Assembly: GCA_022606425.2 (NCBI GenBank) | Contig: JAHDVF020000581.1 | Coordinates: 62,001-126,000 of the forward strand | DNA length: 64,000 bases | From: Lepidostoma basale | Lineage: Eukaryota; Arthropoda; Insecta; Trichoptera; Lepidostomatidae | Direction of reading: 5' to 3' | The notes under the pieces: model-generated | Seen by the model: only the letters and a program-made list of their open reading frames with translations | What the model was told of the DNA's origin: nothing | The model's database searches: none | Made by a program: the position numbers and the translations under genes | Part shown: piece by piece, positions 53,389 to 62,964 of the stretch | Numbering within the stretch: position 1 is the stretch's first letter | How the letters are laid out: each line of letters starts with the position of its first letter

Positions 53389-53835
53389 GGGTGTTTTTTT
53401 AGAGGTTTGGTTTTTAAACTGGCAACATTGTTTCTACATATTGTCAATTTGATAGTTGACAGTTGATTTGTAATGAGTACATTTAGCCATTTTACTCAAT
53501 TGCTCAATAAAGGTGTCGAAAATTGGACTTCACGATTGCGCTTCATTCGAACTAGCCGTGGCGCTCATATGCCCGAAATTATATTTAAACAATAATGGCA
53601 TAAAATTATCGACCACCATATTCTATTTCCAATTTGCATCTTCATCTCTATTGAGATACAAATAATCCTTAAAATGATAACCCGCAATGGCTAAAATCTA
53701 GTATTCGTCTACAAGTATTTGTATACATTCAAAATGTTATAAAATTATCTTTTAAATAAAGCCAATACAATAGACATTAACATTATTTTAATGTATTTTT
53801 TCTTTTTGAATGTTTATACCTCTAAAAAAACACCC
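53389..53835. mobile_element. Non-autonomous TIR element, 447 bp
   Basis: Exact 18-bp terminal inverted repeats GGGTGTTTTTTTAGAGGT (53389-53406) and its complement (53818-53835). The interior has no intact open frame. An internal piece (53681-53740) recurs at 22199-22258. Superfamily not assigned; a clear target duplication was not seen. Confidence 0.75.
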
Positions 53836-53893
53836 TTTATGTAACAATGTGTATATTACATATGTAACAATGGACTAAAAATGATTATATTAC

Positions 53894-54027
53894 CTCTTCT
53901 CCGTTGAGGTAGAATTGCAGCAAGTAGGGGATGACTGAGGGGGCGGACGTACACGTGATGTTCAGCAGATCTCCCAAGGAGTAGGATGACTTCAAATTCT
54001 CCACCCGCGGTTCCTCTGGAGGATAGG
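53894..54027 (-). CDS. Beat-family gene, exon (second Ig domain, 5' half)
   Basis: Acceptor CCTCCAG at 54030-54028 and donor GAG-GTAATA at 53893. The exon completes a split codon (A from the previous exon plus CC gives Thr) and reads YPPEEPRVENLKSSYSLGDL then LNITCTSAPSVIPYLLQFYL and NGEE. 'Y.LGD.LN.TCTS' is the start of the second Ig domain with its first cysteine, as in Beaten-path proteins. 134 bp; the phases agree with both neighbouring exons. Confidence 0.88.
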
Positions 54028-54124
54028 CTGGAGGGACCAATATTACGTGAGCAAACAACAACAGCAACAACGACAACAACGTATGTCTTTAAAATATTTT
54101 TATTAACTAAAATAAATTGGTGAT

Positions 54125-54345
54125 CTACTAATCACCACGCTGTTTCTCTGGAGGGGTAGGCAGAGGCACTGCTCTGTCCCGACATACGTCTCGAGTTTCC
54201 TCTACATTACATCGTAACATGCACGCTCATCGATTTTTCCGACTTCGAATGTGACCGTCTTTTAGCATTTGATTAATTTGGTCATGCTATGCTTTACTTG
54301 GTATTCCAAGGCTTTTCTTTCAACTCGCACTACTTGGAATAAACT
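54125..54345 (-). mobile_element. LINE A remnant, left half
   Basis: CTGTTTCTCTGGAGGGGTAG, GAATGTGACCGTCTTTTAGC and TTTGATTAATTTGGTCATGC follow the LINE A 586-1025 variant. It is split by a P3 element and resumes at 54567. Confidence 0.75.
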
Positions 54346-54566
54346 TTAACATTTTAAAGTGTTAAATTAAAAAACTTTGTTTATGTATTTATAATTTTCG
54401 CGACAGCTGTTTCGTCAACATATGTTGACATCATCAGATGTTACAATAATGATGTCAACATAGGTTGACGAAACAGTTGTCGCGAAAAATATAAATACAA
54501 TTGTGATTCATAAAAATAGTTTTTTGTTATAGTGTATCGGTCAAAACAATGGACAATTTAACATTT
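54346..54566. mobile_element. P3 element in a LINE A remnant, possible 13-bp TSD
   Basis: TTTAACATTTTAA occurs at both edges (54343-54357 region and 54556-54570 region). Left arm: complete minus-strand hammerhead (54401-54440). Right arm: plus motif at 54448-54484 with stem II GTCAAC/GTTGAC, GAAA and ACAGTTGTC but ATAATGA for CTGATGA. Outer arms: TTTATGTATTTATAATTTTC against GAAAAATATAAATACAATTG. No open frame. Confidence 0.78.
54401..54440 (-). ncRNA. Hammerhead ribozyme motif, core intact (P3 left arm)
   Basis: Minus strand: CTGATGA (54437-54431), extra T, stem II GTCAAC (54429-54424)/GTTGAC (54419-54414) with an ATAT loop, GAAA (54413-54410), stem III from self-complementary ACAGCTGT, triplet GTC with the cut predicted between 54402 and 54401. 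I could not find a convincing stem I (ACAT against GCGA), which lowers confidence in activity. Confidence 0.7.
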
Positions 54567-54815
54567 TAACCATTATTTTTGCTTTCATTCGTTCCATATT
54601 CCCAAACCATCTCAGGGATCTTTTTTTAATTTGACTTATGATGCAATCATCTGCCTAACATTTCTGACTTATTTCGTAGTTTGGTATTCTACTCGTATCA
54701 TATATCGTTTTTGCGTACATTTTTCTCGGTTATTTTGTTTCTACGGCATTTATCCTACTTTCATCCTTATTTTTCTAGCTTAAAGATTCACTTCCATACA
54801 CAAGGGTAAACGTCC
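54567..54815 (-). mobile_element. LINE A remnant, right half
   Basis: CGTTCCATATTCCCAAACCA, AGGGATCTTTTTTTAATTTG and CTTCCATACACAAGGGTAAA continue the copy from 54345. Confidence 0.7.
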
Positions 54816-55040
54816 ATTAAATCTTGTAATATTTCAATATAAACAGTTTCTGATATTCCCACATACACATTACACGAACGAATTTAATCTCACCAAACCT
54901 AACTCAACGTAAAATCTAGCAGCGTGTCATTATGCCGCTTGATAACAATTGATTGGGGCGGCCTACATGCCGCGGTAGACATGATTATCACTTATAATGT
55001 CTCACGAACATACGAGGTGCTATCAAATAATGTATATTTA
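54816..55040. other. Single-copy-looking intronic segment
   Basis: TGCCGCTTGATAACAATTGA and GGGGCGGCCTACATGCCGCG are not repeated in the window. Candidate conserved intronic sequence of the Beat gene. Confidence 0.3.
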
Positions 55041-55044
55041 ACTA

Positions 55045-55535
55045 ACTAATTAAACATCACGCCGTTTCTCCGGAGTGGTAGGCAGAGATGGTGGATCGCC
55101 ACATTGTTCTATCCTTCGACAGCGACAGCACAGATTGTTTTACCTACCGGCCGCCAGAACCAATCTGCCTCTGGTGACACCGGTGGGAAGAGCAATTAGT
55201 CTACTGAACATGGTCTCCTCGGAGATCGACGTCTTTCATGTTAGTGAAAGTACGTTCAGAAGGCAAATACTCTTAATTCTGGAGAGTATCCTGTCTTCCT
55301 AATGTTGAACCATCTCTTATGCGTTTCTGGTAGTATACTATACATAATATATTATTTTACCTGTTCTCAATAGATACCTTAAAAATAAATTTTGTAATGT
55401 CTGTTGATGAAATAAACTGATTTGTTTTGATTTGATTTGATTTGATATCCTGTAATAACTCTGCGCGTCTTCTACATGCACGCTCGTCGATGGTTCCTTC
55501 TTCTAATATGGCCGTCTTTCAGTAATTGATTGATT
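55045..55535 (-). mobile_element. LINE A remnant split by a CR1-like LINE
   Basis: 55045-55125 is the complement of the LINE A 3' end (CATCACGCCGTTTCTCCGGA). 55443-55535 resumes with TACATGCACGCTCGTCGATG and GGCCGTCTTTCAGTAATTGA. Between them sits the CR1-like copy. Confidence 0.8.
55126..55442 (+). mobile_element. CR1/Jockey-like LINE 3' end
   Basis: Encodes ARTNLPLVTPVGRAISLLNM, VSSEIDVFHVSESTFRRQIL and LILESILSS then stop, the C-terminus of the RT protein. A ~110-bp 3' UTR follows, then GATGAAATAAACTGATTTG and (GATTT)n. Best 3' end of this family here; ATCC at both edges may be a short target duplication. Confidence 0.85.
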
Positions 55536-55558
55536 AATAAATAATACATACTCATATT

Positions 55559-55632
55559 AATACGATGAGGTTCGCAACCCATCACACCGCGTCGCCTGCG
55601 GGGGCGAAAAGAAAATGAGAATAATGCCACAC
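55559..55632 (+). mobile_element. NA1 fragment
   Basis: CGATGAGGTTCGCAACCCAT and CACACCGCGTCGCCTGCGGG match the NA1 body; both ends are missing. Confidence 0.8.
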
Positions 55633-56335
55633 CACAAATTAAATGCTTCATACGAATGTAATTTAAAATTATTTTTGTTATATTAGAACTTTGAACAGGT
55701 TTAAAACACATACGATTGCTGATACAGAATCATGCTTCCTAGAGATAATAAAAAAACTTTTATTATTCAATGGCTAATCATTGTGTGAATTTTGACCATT
55801 ATTTCGAGACCAAAAACACAAAATTTTTACATATAGCAAATGATCCTAAAAAAATAGAGAAATTAGAAAATTTAGAAATTTTAAAGGCCAAAAAATGTAA
55901 ACCAAATGTTATAAATAACCTTATCTTTCTTATTTCCCATTAGTATATAGTACATTTAAAAAAAAAATTCCCCTGTACAATCTTGCTAAAAAATAATAAT
56001 ACTACCTTCAACTTTTGTCACCTTTCCTATTAATGTAATCTATGTACTTCCTGTTATTGTTTATCGTTTTTAATTTATTATCTTTCATCGTTTTTGATTC
56101 TATACTATGTGTAATTATTCCTTCTAATCACTGTTTTATTATTATTATTATTATTATTTTATTTTTGTGTACCAATATTTTCTCCTATAAGTAGTAACTA
56201 ACCGTTCTTTTAATTAAAATAATCAGTTACCTAACTCAATTTCAGCAAGAACTTCAAAATTATATAAAAAAAATATTCAAATTGACATAAGAACCAATAC
56301 ACACAAAGATTCGAAAAATCACGAAAATTTGACAT
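55633..56335. other. AT-rich stretch, nothing recognised
   Basis: Very AT-rich with a short (TTA)n near 56138-56160. Confidence 0.45.
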
Positions 56336-56339
56336 TTGA

Positions 56340-56460
56340 TATATTATTGTAACACCTGATGATGTCCACATAGGTTGAAGACACAGCTGTTGCGTAAAAT
56401 AAAATACAATTTTGAAACAAAAAACAAAGTTATTTAATTTAACAGTTTAAAAAACTTTTA
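56340..56460 (+). mobile_element. P3 element right arm, decayed hammerhead
   Basis: CTGATGA (56356-56362), extra T, GTCCAC...GTTGAA, then GACACAGCTGTTGCG, where GAAACAG has become GACACAG. The outer arm is AAAATAAAATACAATTTTG. Confidence 0.55.
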
Positions 56461-57055
56461 TTGCATTATTACATAATAACGTGTTTCTCAATTCATTTAA
56501 TTAAAATAACTTAAACTAATCACAGGTTTTGATTGATTATAAAGTGAGTCAGAGTCTTAAAAGGCAGGCTGTCACTTAACCCTTCATTGCTTGGTCACAA
56601 ATTTGATATAAAACAAAAAATCGATTAATGTTGGTATAAAATATTTCAATACAAACTCTTGTTGTACGCTACAATCGATATTCCCATCTCACTAAGGCAC
56701 ACAAGCCATCGCTAGTAGCTTAATAAATGAAATTTAATTTGTTTGACGATCGATCTGCGATTACTGCCAGCTAATTGGACCCATTTAGAGTTAAAAAAAA
56801 AAACTTATTATGATACCAAATAAATAAATAATAACTGCATACTTTAGATAAACTTTAGGCGTTAATACTGTGGAATTGAGTTTCATTATATTTCAATAAA
56901 AATATCTACGATACATTGTAAGGCGAGTATTGTGTGGTCAAACATTTATTGCATGTAATAATAAAATATTATCAAATTCAGTTTTCTAGTAAAATTGTGA
57001 CAAACACATTTTATGGATATAGGTATAGGTATACTCGTAAATAAGCAATAAAAAT
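56461..57055. other. AT-rich stretch, nothing recognised
   Basis: No recognised feature; intronic position in the Beat gene. Confidence 0.4.
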
Positions 57056-57056
57056 A

Positions 57057-57232
57057 TTTTTAATTAATTAATACGAATGAAAACGTCCGTTTTCTAGAAG
57101 ATTTATTATATTTTATGGGAATGACATGTTTCGCCTTTCTAAGGCATTATCAAATGTTAACATTTGATAATGCAATTCGTATTAATTATTAAATATGGAG
57201 TTTTACACCATTGTTCAAGAAACAATAACTAT
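57057..57232. mobile_element. P1 element with complete left arm and tail
   Basis: ATTAATACGAATGAAAACGT, TTTTATGGGAATGACATG, then the minus motif TTTCGCCTTTCTAAGGCATT and ATCAAATG; the right arm is internally deleted (ACATTTGATAATGC joined to AATTCGTATTAATTAT), and the ATATGGAGTTTTACACCATT tail follows. Confidence 0.75.
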
Positions 57233-57244
57233 TTTTAATTACTA

Positions 57245-58075
57245 ACTAACTAACTAACCATCACGCCATTTCCCCGGAGGGATAGGCAGAGAGGATGGAT
57301 CGCCCCAATGGCCTGTCCTGGCATACCTCTCGTGATTCCTCTACATTCATACATCGTACCATGCACGCACGTCGATTATTCCGACTTCGAATTTGGCCGC
57401 CTTTTAGTAATTAATTAATTTGGTCATGCCATGTTTTCCTCGGTCATCCTCGGCTTCTTTTCCCACTCACGCTGCTGTGTACAACTTTTTAACCATTCTG
57501 CTCTCATCCATTCGTTCCATATGTCCAAACCACCTCAGGGATACTTTTTTAATTTTATTCATGATGCAGTCACTTGCCTTACATTTATTTCTTATTTCAT
57601 CATTCTGTATTCTATCATACAACGTTTTCCCGCACATTCTTCTTAGTGATCTCATTTATACTTATCCTTCTTTTGCCAGCTCCATGCTTCACTTCCATAT
57701 ATGAGGGTTGGCACTAGAACTCCATTGTGTACTGCCATCTTTGCTTCTGTGGATATATTTCTATTTGCAGTAATGACTTTGAGTGCGCCATTTATTTTAT
57801 TTTCAGCACCAACCCTCCTTTCGATGTCTTTCTCCATTTTTCCGTCTCTTGTAAACATGCTTCCGAGATACGTAAATTCAGTAACTTGCTCCAATTTCTC
57901 GCCCATCGCACTTATATCACAAATCGTCATACATTCTTCTTTCTCGAAAACCATCACTTTAGATTTAGACACATTCATCACCAAGTCACTCTTTTTGCAT
58001 GCCTCATACATCCTTGACACTAAGACTTGCAAATTTCTTCTACTGTCAGCGAATAACACAGCATCGTCTCTTAAT
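57245..58075 (-). mobile_element. LINE A copy, longest, reaching the YADD box
   Basis: The minus strand encodes DDAVLFADSRRNLQVLVSRM (just after the Tyr-Ala of YADD is lost at the 5' break), then DLVMNVSKSKVMVFEKEE, GEKLEQVTEFTYLGSMFTRD, VHNGVLVPTLIYGSEAWSWQ, and after a break near 57655 RSLRRMCGKTLYDRIQNDEI and the usual C-terminus. It shows that LINE A is a true non-LTR reverse transcriptase. (TTAG)n tail complement at 57241-57258. Confidence 0.88.
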
Positions 58076-58500
58076 TTTAATTATTTTTCCTATATATACT
58101 ATTGTGTATTAGATAACATGATATAATGTTTTTGTTATAATTAAAAAAAAAACATGAAATGAAGGGTTAAGTGAGATGTTAGTAATAAAGTGATTCGCTG
58201 AATTGCCATCGCGGACAATGACTTCACTTCAACCGTTGAGTCAGCTACGCCAATTGAACATTTGATCAATTTGCCCACGCCGCTGTGCTACGATGCAGTG
58301 CTCGATGCACATAATAGCAGGATAGAGCACTTGTGGCAGTGATTCGCCGAAGATTGTTTTCATGAAAAACAATTAGATAATTTGATATGGAAATTGTGCA
58401 TTAGTGATACGTGCAGTGTTTTTGTACATTAACTGAGTGTGAATAATCCTGGCAGTGCAAACGATTTAAATTTTTAATAGCGCAACGTACGGATTATTAT
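58076..58500. other. Single-copy-looking intronic segment
   Basis: Positions 58190-58480 have balanced composition (ATTGCCATCGCGGACAATGA, ACGCCGCTGTGCTACGATGC) and no repeat partner in the window. No convincing frame. Confidence 0.3.
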
Positions 58501-58501
58501 C

Positions 58502-58765
58502 ATGATATTCTCTGAAGAACCCCTAGGATGGAAATTATCCATAAATTACATAATACTGGAACAGTTTACGAAATTTAGAAATCTGGGAGTGGATCTGCTC
58601 AGTCAAAATGACATTGTCAGTGAAATAATGGGACAAGTAAACAAAGCTTGTATCAGCGGTATCAGGTTGTCTCAAGGATACGGAAGAATAAGTATTTGAT
58701 AACTGATATTAAGATCAGAATATACAAAACCTGCGTACGACCTATACTGACATATAGTTTTCCAT
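58502..58765 (+). mobile_element. LINE B remnant, upstream part
   Basis: Encodes FTKFRNLGVDLLSQNDIVSE and IMGQVNKA, then CAGCGGTATCAGGTTGTCTC and TACAAAACCTGCGTACGACC, the same order as 18345 and 41815. Ends at the YTCVRPIL-coding point. Confidence 0.7.
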
Positions 58766-58850
58766 TCTTCCTTCTAGGATATTAACAAATTTAAAGATTC
58801 CTTAGCAAGACAAAACATATCACTCTGATAAAATAAAATAAAATTTCTTA
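58766..58850 (+). repeat. P1-like remnant
   Basis: CTTAGCAAGACAAAACATATCACTCTGAT recalls the P1 right arm in decayed form (written here only in outline; key parts AAAACATATC and ATAAAATAAA). Confidence 0.35.
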
Positions 58851-58972
58851 GGAATAGAGAAAAATGTTTTCAATAATTAAAAATTAGTAATCGGTTACTG
58901 TAGTTTATTGAAAGTTAGGGCATTAACAGTGTGGAATTCCATTATAACACACTTAGAAAATTGAGAAATATT

Positions 58973-59190
58973 ATTTGTTTTAGATTTATTTTGTGGATGT
59001 TGGACGATCGAATTGTGCGCGGGAGAAGCCTATTGGTGGCGATGAGGTTCGCAACCCATCGCATCGCGTCTCCCGCGGGGCGAAAATAGATGGATGGAGT
59101 GCCGCATTGGTTAAAGTGTGACAGTCCATTATTTCTGCCTACCCTTTCGGGGAAACGGCGTGATGGTTAGTTAGTTAGTTAATTAGTTTA
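58973..59190 (+). mobile_element. NA1 copy, 5'-truncated, nested in P2
   Basis: GATGTTGGACGATCGAATTG, GGTTCGCAACCCATCGCATC, CTGCCTACCCTTTCGGGGAA and (TTAG)n. Same 3' terminus as LINE A. Confidence 0.88.
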
Positions 59191-59195
59191 TATAT

Positions 59196-59234
59196 ACACC
59201 TGAAGATGGAGATCTCCTCCGAAACATGTCGCGT
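59196..59234 (+). ncRNA. Hammerhead ribozyme motif, P2 right arm
   Basis: ACAC, CTGAAGA (59200-59206), extra T, GGAG...CTCC stem II, GAAA, ACATGT, GTC, then GCGT. Core intact; stem I has one A-C mismatch. Confidence 0.65.
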
Positions 59235-59439
59235 TATTTATTTTTTTAGTAAATAATAAACAACGTTATTTTTCAATTTTCAAAGTGTGTTAAATTTAGT
59301 ATTTATGCATATATACGTTCATTTTTAAGATGTTATCATACATTTTATGACAGTGACACATTTCGCCTACCTAGGGCGTAAACTATCATGTTACTCTCAT
59401 TATGTATATTAAAACGCATGTTTTTATTAAAATACTGAA

Positions 59440-60030
59440 TGTAGAATTTTACATAATTTTTCAAGAAACAAATATTAAGAAGTTTTCTTTGTTGTTTCTT
59501 GAACAGGGAAGTAAAACTCTGTATTAAATAATTAATAATAATAAATTTCTAGTTTTAATATAATTTTTGGGAATGACATATTTCGCCTTTCTATGGCATT
59601 ATTAAATGTAATAAAAACTAACTAACCATTACGCCGTCTCCCCGAAGGGGTAGGCAGAAAGAATGGACTGCCACACTTTTCTTTCCTGACATATTTCTCT
59701 CGCTTCCTCAACATTCATACATCGAGTCATGCACGCGCGTCGATTTCTGACTCCTCACATGGCCGACATTCAATATTTGATTTATTTGATCGTGCCACGT
59801 TTTCCTCGGTCTTCCTCTATTTCTGGTTCCATTAACATCATTAACATATAATTTTTTTACCATTCTTTCTTCATTCATTCTTTCCATATGTCCAAACCAT
59901 CTTAATGATCCTTACCATTTAAATGTGATTACCATTTGATAATACTTAAGAATGGCGAAACTTGTAATTTCTACATATTCAATAAGAAAACTTCTAGAAA
60001 ACAGACGTTTTCATTCGTATTAGAAGTTTT
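59440..60030. mobile_element. P1 elements, one split by LINE A
   Basis: 59460-59520 contains a tail-like inverted stretch (TTGTTTCTTGAACAGGGAAG). Left arm (minus) at 59576-59605; right arm (plus) at 59936-59965 (TTTGATAATACTTAAGAATG then GCGAAACTTGT) and the outer arm GAAAACAGACGTTTTCATTC. A LINE A copy sits between. Confidence 0.65.
59618..59915 (-). mobile_element. LINE A copy nested in P1
   Basis: Complement of the LINE A 3' 290 bp, nearly identical to 19890-20180, with short (TTAG)n. TAAATGTAAT on the left and TAAATGTGAT on the right form an imperfect target duplication. Confidence 0.88.
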
Positions 60031-60371
60031 CCATAAAAGCTTTTATAGTCAAAAGATCATAAAAAATCGTAACGGTATATTTTATGAACATATGACATAT
60101 CTATGTGTCTTTCTAAGTAAATACAATATTTGAATATGGTATTACCATAAATCTCGTAAAGATCTGAGGGATATCCTCGCTTATTTTAATATCTGAGTAA
60201 CCGACGAAAGTGTTTTCTGGGTTCCACGTTTAATAGCTTTGCCATTACGGATCTGTAAGTACAAGTACACAAGTGTATATATGTTTATACTTAGAAACAG
60301 AACAACGGTTTCAAACAAATATTAATTGAAGTCTAATCGAATGACGTCGTTATTTAAAAAAAATATATATA
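60031..60371. other. No feature recognised
   Basis: AT-rich flank of the mariner; (TA)-rich at its right edge. Confidence 0.4.
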
Positions 60372-60373
60372 TA

Positions 60374-61695
60374 CGAGGTCTGTTCAAAAAGTATCGCGAA
60401 TTTTATATTTTTTCAAAAAGTATTTATTTATTAATGAATATCTATTTTGTCCCCTTCAAAGTAATTCCCCTCGGATATAATACATTTATGCCAACGTTTT
60501 TTCCAATCCTCGAAGCACTTAAAAAAATCATTTTTTGTGATCTTGTTCAGCTCCTCCTTCGATGCCGTCTTTATCTCCTCAATCGTGGCGTAGCGTCGTC
60601 CTTTCATGGGCCTCTTCAGTTTTGGAAACAGGAAAAAGTCACAGGGGGCCAGGTCTGGGGAATACGGTGGCTGCGGCACCATTACTGTGTTGTTTTTGGC
60701 CAAATATTCGCGCACAAGCAACGATGTGTGAGCAGGGGCGTTATCATGGTGCAAAAGCCAGTTTTTGTTCTTCCACAAATCCGGGCGTTTCTGGCGGATT
60801 GCTTCGCGCAAATTGCGCATAACTTGCAGGTAATATTCCTTATTGACCGTACTACCCTGTGGCAAGAACTCATGATGCACCACGCCCCTGCAATCGAAGA
60901 AAACTGTGAGCAAAACCTTCACGTTCGACCGAACTTGGCGCGCTTTTTTTGGTCTTGGCTCATGCGGCAGCTTCCATTGGGATGATTGAGCTTTGGTTTC
61001 CACGTCATAACCATAAACCCATGATTCGTCACCAGTTATGACCCTCTGGAGCACATTTGGGTCGTCACGGACCGAGTCCAACATCTCCTGAGCAATGTTA
61101 ACGCGATGCTGTTTTTGGTCGAAATTGAGCAATTTTGGCACGAATTTCGCGGCGACCCGACTCATGCCCAAATCATTGGTTAAAATCGAATGGCACGAGC
61201 CAATCGATATGTTTAGGTCCTCAGCAACTTCTCTAACGGTGATTCGACGATTGGCTAATACTATTTTCTTCACTTTATCAATGTTTTCGTCTGTTGTTGA
61301 CGTGCTCGGGCGTCCGGCACGCTCTTCGTCGTTCATATCTTCTCGGCCCTCTGAGAACATTTTGTACCACCGATAAACGTTGCTTTGGTCCAAGGTAGCT
61401 TCACCATATGCCACAGTCAACATTCGAAATGCGTCCGCGCACTTTATTTTGTTTTTCACACAAAATTTGATACAGATTCTTTGATCCATTTTTTGGAATA
61501 GGCAAAAATCGAAGACGAGCCAAAACACATCCAAGCAAAACAGCTGTCAAAAATTAACTAAACATTCAAAATGGCCGACCTTGTCAGCATAAGTAAGGGA
61601 CATGAGTACCAACATAACGCTACAAAAAAATCAAAAATCAAATATACGTAGCCAGCGGAAATTCAAAATTCGCGATACTTTTTGAACAGACCTCG
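60374..61695 (-). mobile_element. Mariner transposon, apparently intact, 1322 bp
   Basis: TIRs of 31 bp start CGAGGTCTGTTCAAAAAGTA at 60374 and, complementary, end at 61695; they look identical. TA target duplications lie at 60372-60373 and 61696-61697. One unbroken transposase gene (61489-60431) fills the interior. Intact TIRs and frame point to a recent insertion, possibly horizontally acquired as is common for mariners. Confidence 0.96.
60431..61489 (-). CDS. Mariner transposase (DD34D)
   Basis: 352 residues from the Met of MDQRICIKFCVKNKIKCADA; I prefer this start over the Met 15 codons upstream because family members begin close to it. The N-terminal half has two helix-turn-helix regions (about residues 5-55 and 75-110) with RAGRPS between. 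Catalytic residues: the first Asp in VITGDESWVYGYD, the second in HHDNAPAHTS, and the third 34 residues later in YSPDLAPCDFFLFP. It binds the TIRs and performs cut-and-paste transposition into TA. No frame break is visible. Overlapping plus-strand frames are antisense artefacts. Confidence 0.96.
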   Translation of the reverse strand: MDQRICIKFCVKNKIKCADAFRMLTVAYGEATLDQSNVYRWYKMFSEGREDMNDEERAGRPSTSTTDENIDKVKKIVLANRRITVREVAEDLNISIGSCHSILTNDLGMSRVAAKFVPKLLNFDQKQHRVNIAQEMLDSVRDDPNVLQRVITGDESWVYGYDVETKAQSSQWKLPHEPRPKKARQVRSNVKVLLTVFFDCRGVVHHEFLPQGSTVNKEYYLQVMRNLREAIRQKRPDLWKNKNWLLHHDNAPAHTSLLVREYLAKNNTVMVPQPPYSPDLAPCDFFLFPKLKRPMKGRRYATIEEIKTASKEELNKITKNDFFKCFEDWKKRWHKCIISEGNYFEGDKIDIH

Positions 61696-61774
61696 TATTC
61701 TTAAAATCTGTATTATAAGAGAATTTTATGCTTATTACTTTAAGGCCCTTGATTTTCCCTTGGTTTGCGAATTT

Positions 61775-62150
61775 AACAACTAAATAATCATCACGGCGTC
61801 TTCTTGGAGGAGTAGGCAGAAATAATGGACCACCAAATCGTTCCGCCCTGACATACTTCTCTAGATTCCTTTACATTACGTTGATTTTTCCGACTCCTCA
61901 CGTGGTCGACATATAATATTTGATTGATTTTATCGTGCCACGTTTTCCTCGGTCTTCCTTTTTCTTATTACCGTTAACGTCGTTTACCATTCATTCTTCA
62001 TTCATTCTTTACATGTGTCCAAAATTTCCTAATGACCCTTTCATCATTTTATTTATATCACATATTTATTCGCCCTGCATTCACTTCTTATATTTGCATT
62101 TGACACTCTATAAAATACAGATTTACAAGACATACATTTAAGAGAAATAT
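61775..62150 (-). mobile_element. LINE A remnant
   Basis: AATCATCACGGCGTCTTCTT, GGAGTAGGCAGAAATAATGG, GTGGTCGACATATAATATTT and ATTCACTTCTTATATTTGCA follow the LINE A complement with several deletions. Confidence 0.8.
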
Positions 62151-62230
62151 TTTTTTAATTAATAAAAAACATGATTATGGTAGTTCACGGTCTTAATGCT
62201 TTAATTACATGAAAAAATTATGTGACTTAC

Positions 62231-62426
62231 TCATAATGGAAATATTCCTGGACTCAATTGCCGTCCTAAACGTGGGCGCCTCTGTGGAGACCTCGCAGGC
62301 GTAGGAGCCGGAAGCGGCAAAGGTCAGCTGCTCCAGGACGATGCTGCAGCTGGTTCGGCTGCAGGATGGGTCTCCTGGAGCCAGCGAGAGAACCGCCCCG
62401 TCCAGGGGGAATGTTTGATATCTAGG
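62231..62426 (-). CDS. Beat-family gene, exon (end of first Ig domain)
   Basis: Acceptor TTTCCCCCTACAG (to 62427) and a consensus donor GTAAGT at 62230-62225. The exon starts in phase 0 and ends in phase 1. It reads PRYQTFPLDGAVLSLAPGDP, SCSRTSCSIVLEQLTFAASG and SYACEVSTEAPTFRTAIESR, then NISIM. The 'SG.Y.CEVS.EAP.F' signature is diagnostic of the first Ig domain of Beaten-path proteins. The upstream exons (signal peptide, start of Ig1) must lie beyond 64000. The phases match exon 53894-54027. Confidence 0.92.
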
Positions 62427-62589
62427 CTGTAGGGGGAAAGGTATCATGTTAATATCGGTAATACGCCATTTTCTTAGTATAAACCATAGGTCACCAAACT
62501 TTTTTTTTCTCGTAGACCGCATGCGATTTTTTGAACTCCTTGCTTTCCTAATATAGATTTTTTTTAAATTCATCACCAATAACTTAAAT

Positions 62590-62724
62590 AATACGAATGA
62601 AAACCTATAATTTCTGAAAGTTTCAATATAATTTATAGGAATTACATGTTTTGCCTGTCTTAGCTATTATCAAATGTTATTCCTATAAATCATAAAAAAA
62701 CAGACGTTTTCATTTTTATTAACT
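62590..62724. mobile_element. P1 element, interrupted by P3
   Basis: ATAATACGAATGAAAACC, then left arm (minus) TTACATGTTTTGCCTGTCTT and ATTATCAAATG, then TTCCTATAAATCATAAAAAA and AGACGTTTTCATTTTTATTA. Its tail resumes after the P3 insertion, at 62965. Confidence 0.65.
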
Positions 62725-62964
62725 ATTTAATATATCCATTGTTTTGGCCGAAATACTATGATACTTCAACATTATTACTGTTAAAATTTAAAACACTGTT
62801 ATATCACAATTTCTTTTTAATCACTGAGTGTCCGAGTGTGAGAGTGAGTTTATTGTTACATGCCAACATCGCTGATGATGCCAACATCGGTTGGCGAAAC
62901 AGCGAATAAAAAGAAATTGTGATATTATAATAGTGTTTCAAATTTTAACAGTAATATTTAATAT
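62725..62964. mobile_element. P3 element with 9-bp TSD
   Basis: ATTTAATAT at 62725-62733 and 62956-62964. The 222-bp insert has outer ends CCATTGTTTTGGCCGAAATA and TTTCAAATTTTAACAG. The plus motif at 62872-62906 has CTGATGA, extra T, GCCAAC/GTTGGC stem II, GAAA, but ACAGCGAAT where ACAGCTGTC is expected, so the cleavage site is lost. The left arm motif is deleted (TGCCAACATCG remains). Confidence 0.8.

Larger units (their letters stand above)
58905..59285. mobile_element. P2 element carrying a nested NA1
   Basis: Left end GGCATTAACAGTGTGGAATT and CCATTATAACACACTTAG; NA1 at 58973-59190; right arm with a hammerhead (59196-59234), then AATTTTCAAAGTGTGTTAAA. Confidence 0.75.

Noticed and set aside
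57652..58126. Plus-strand frame of 141 residues
   Set aside because: Antisense shadow of the LINE A reverse transcriptase on the minus strand.
60326..60985. 219-residue plus-strand open frame
   Set aside because: It is antisense to the mariner transposase and has no family resemblance of its own.
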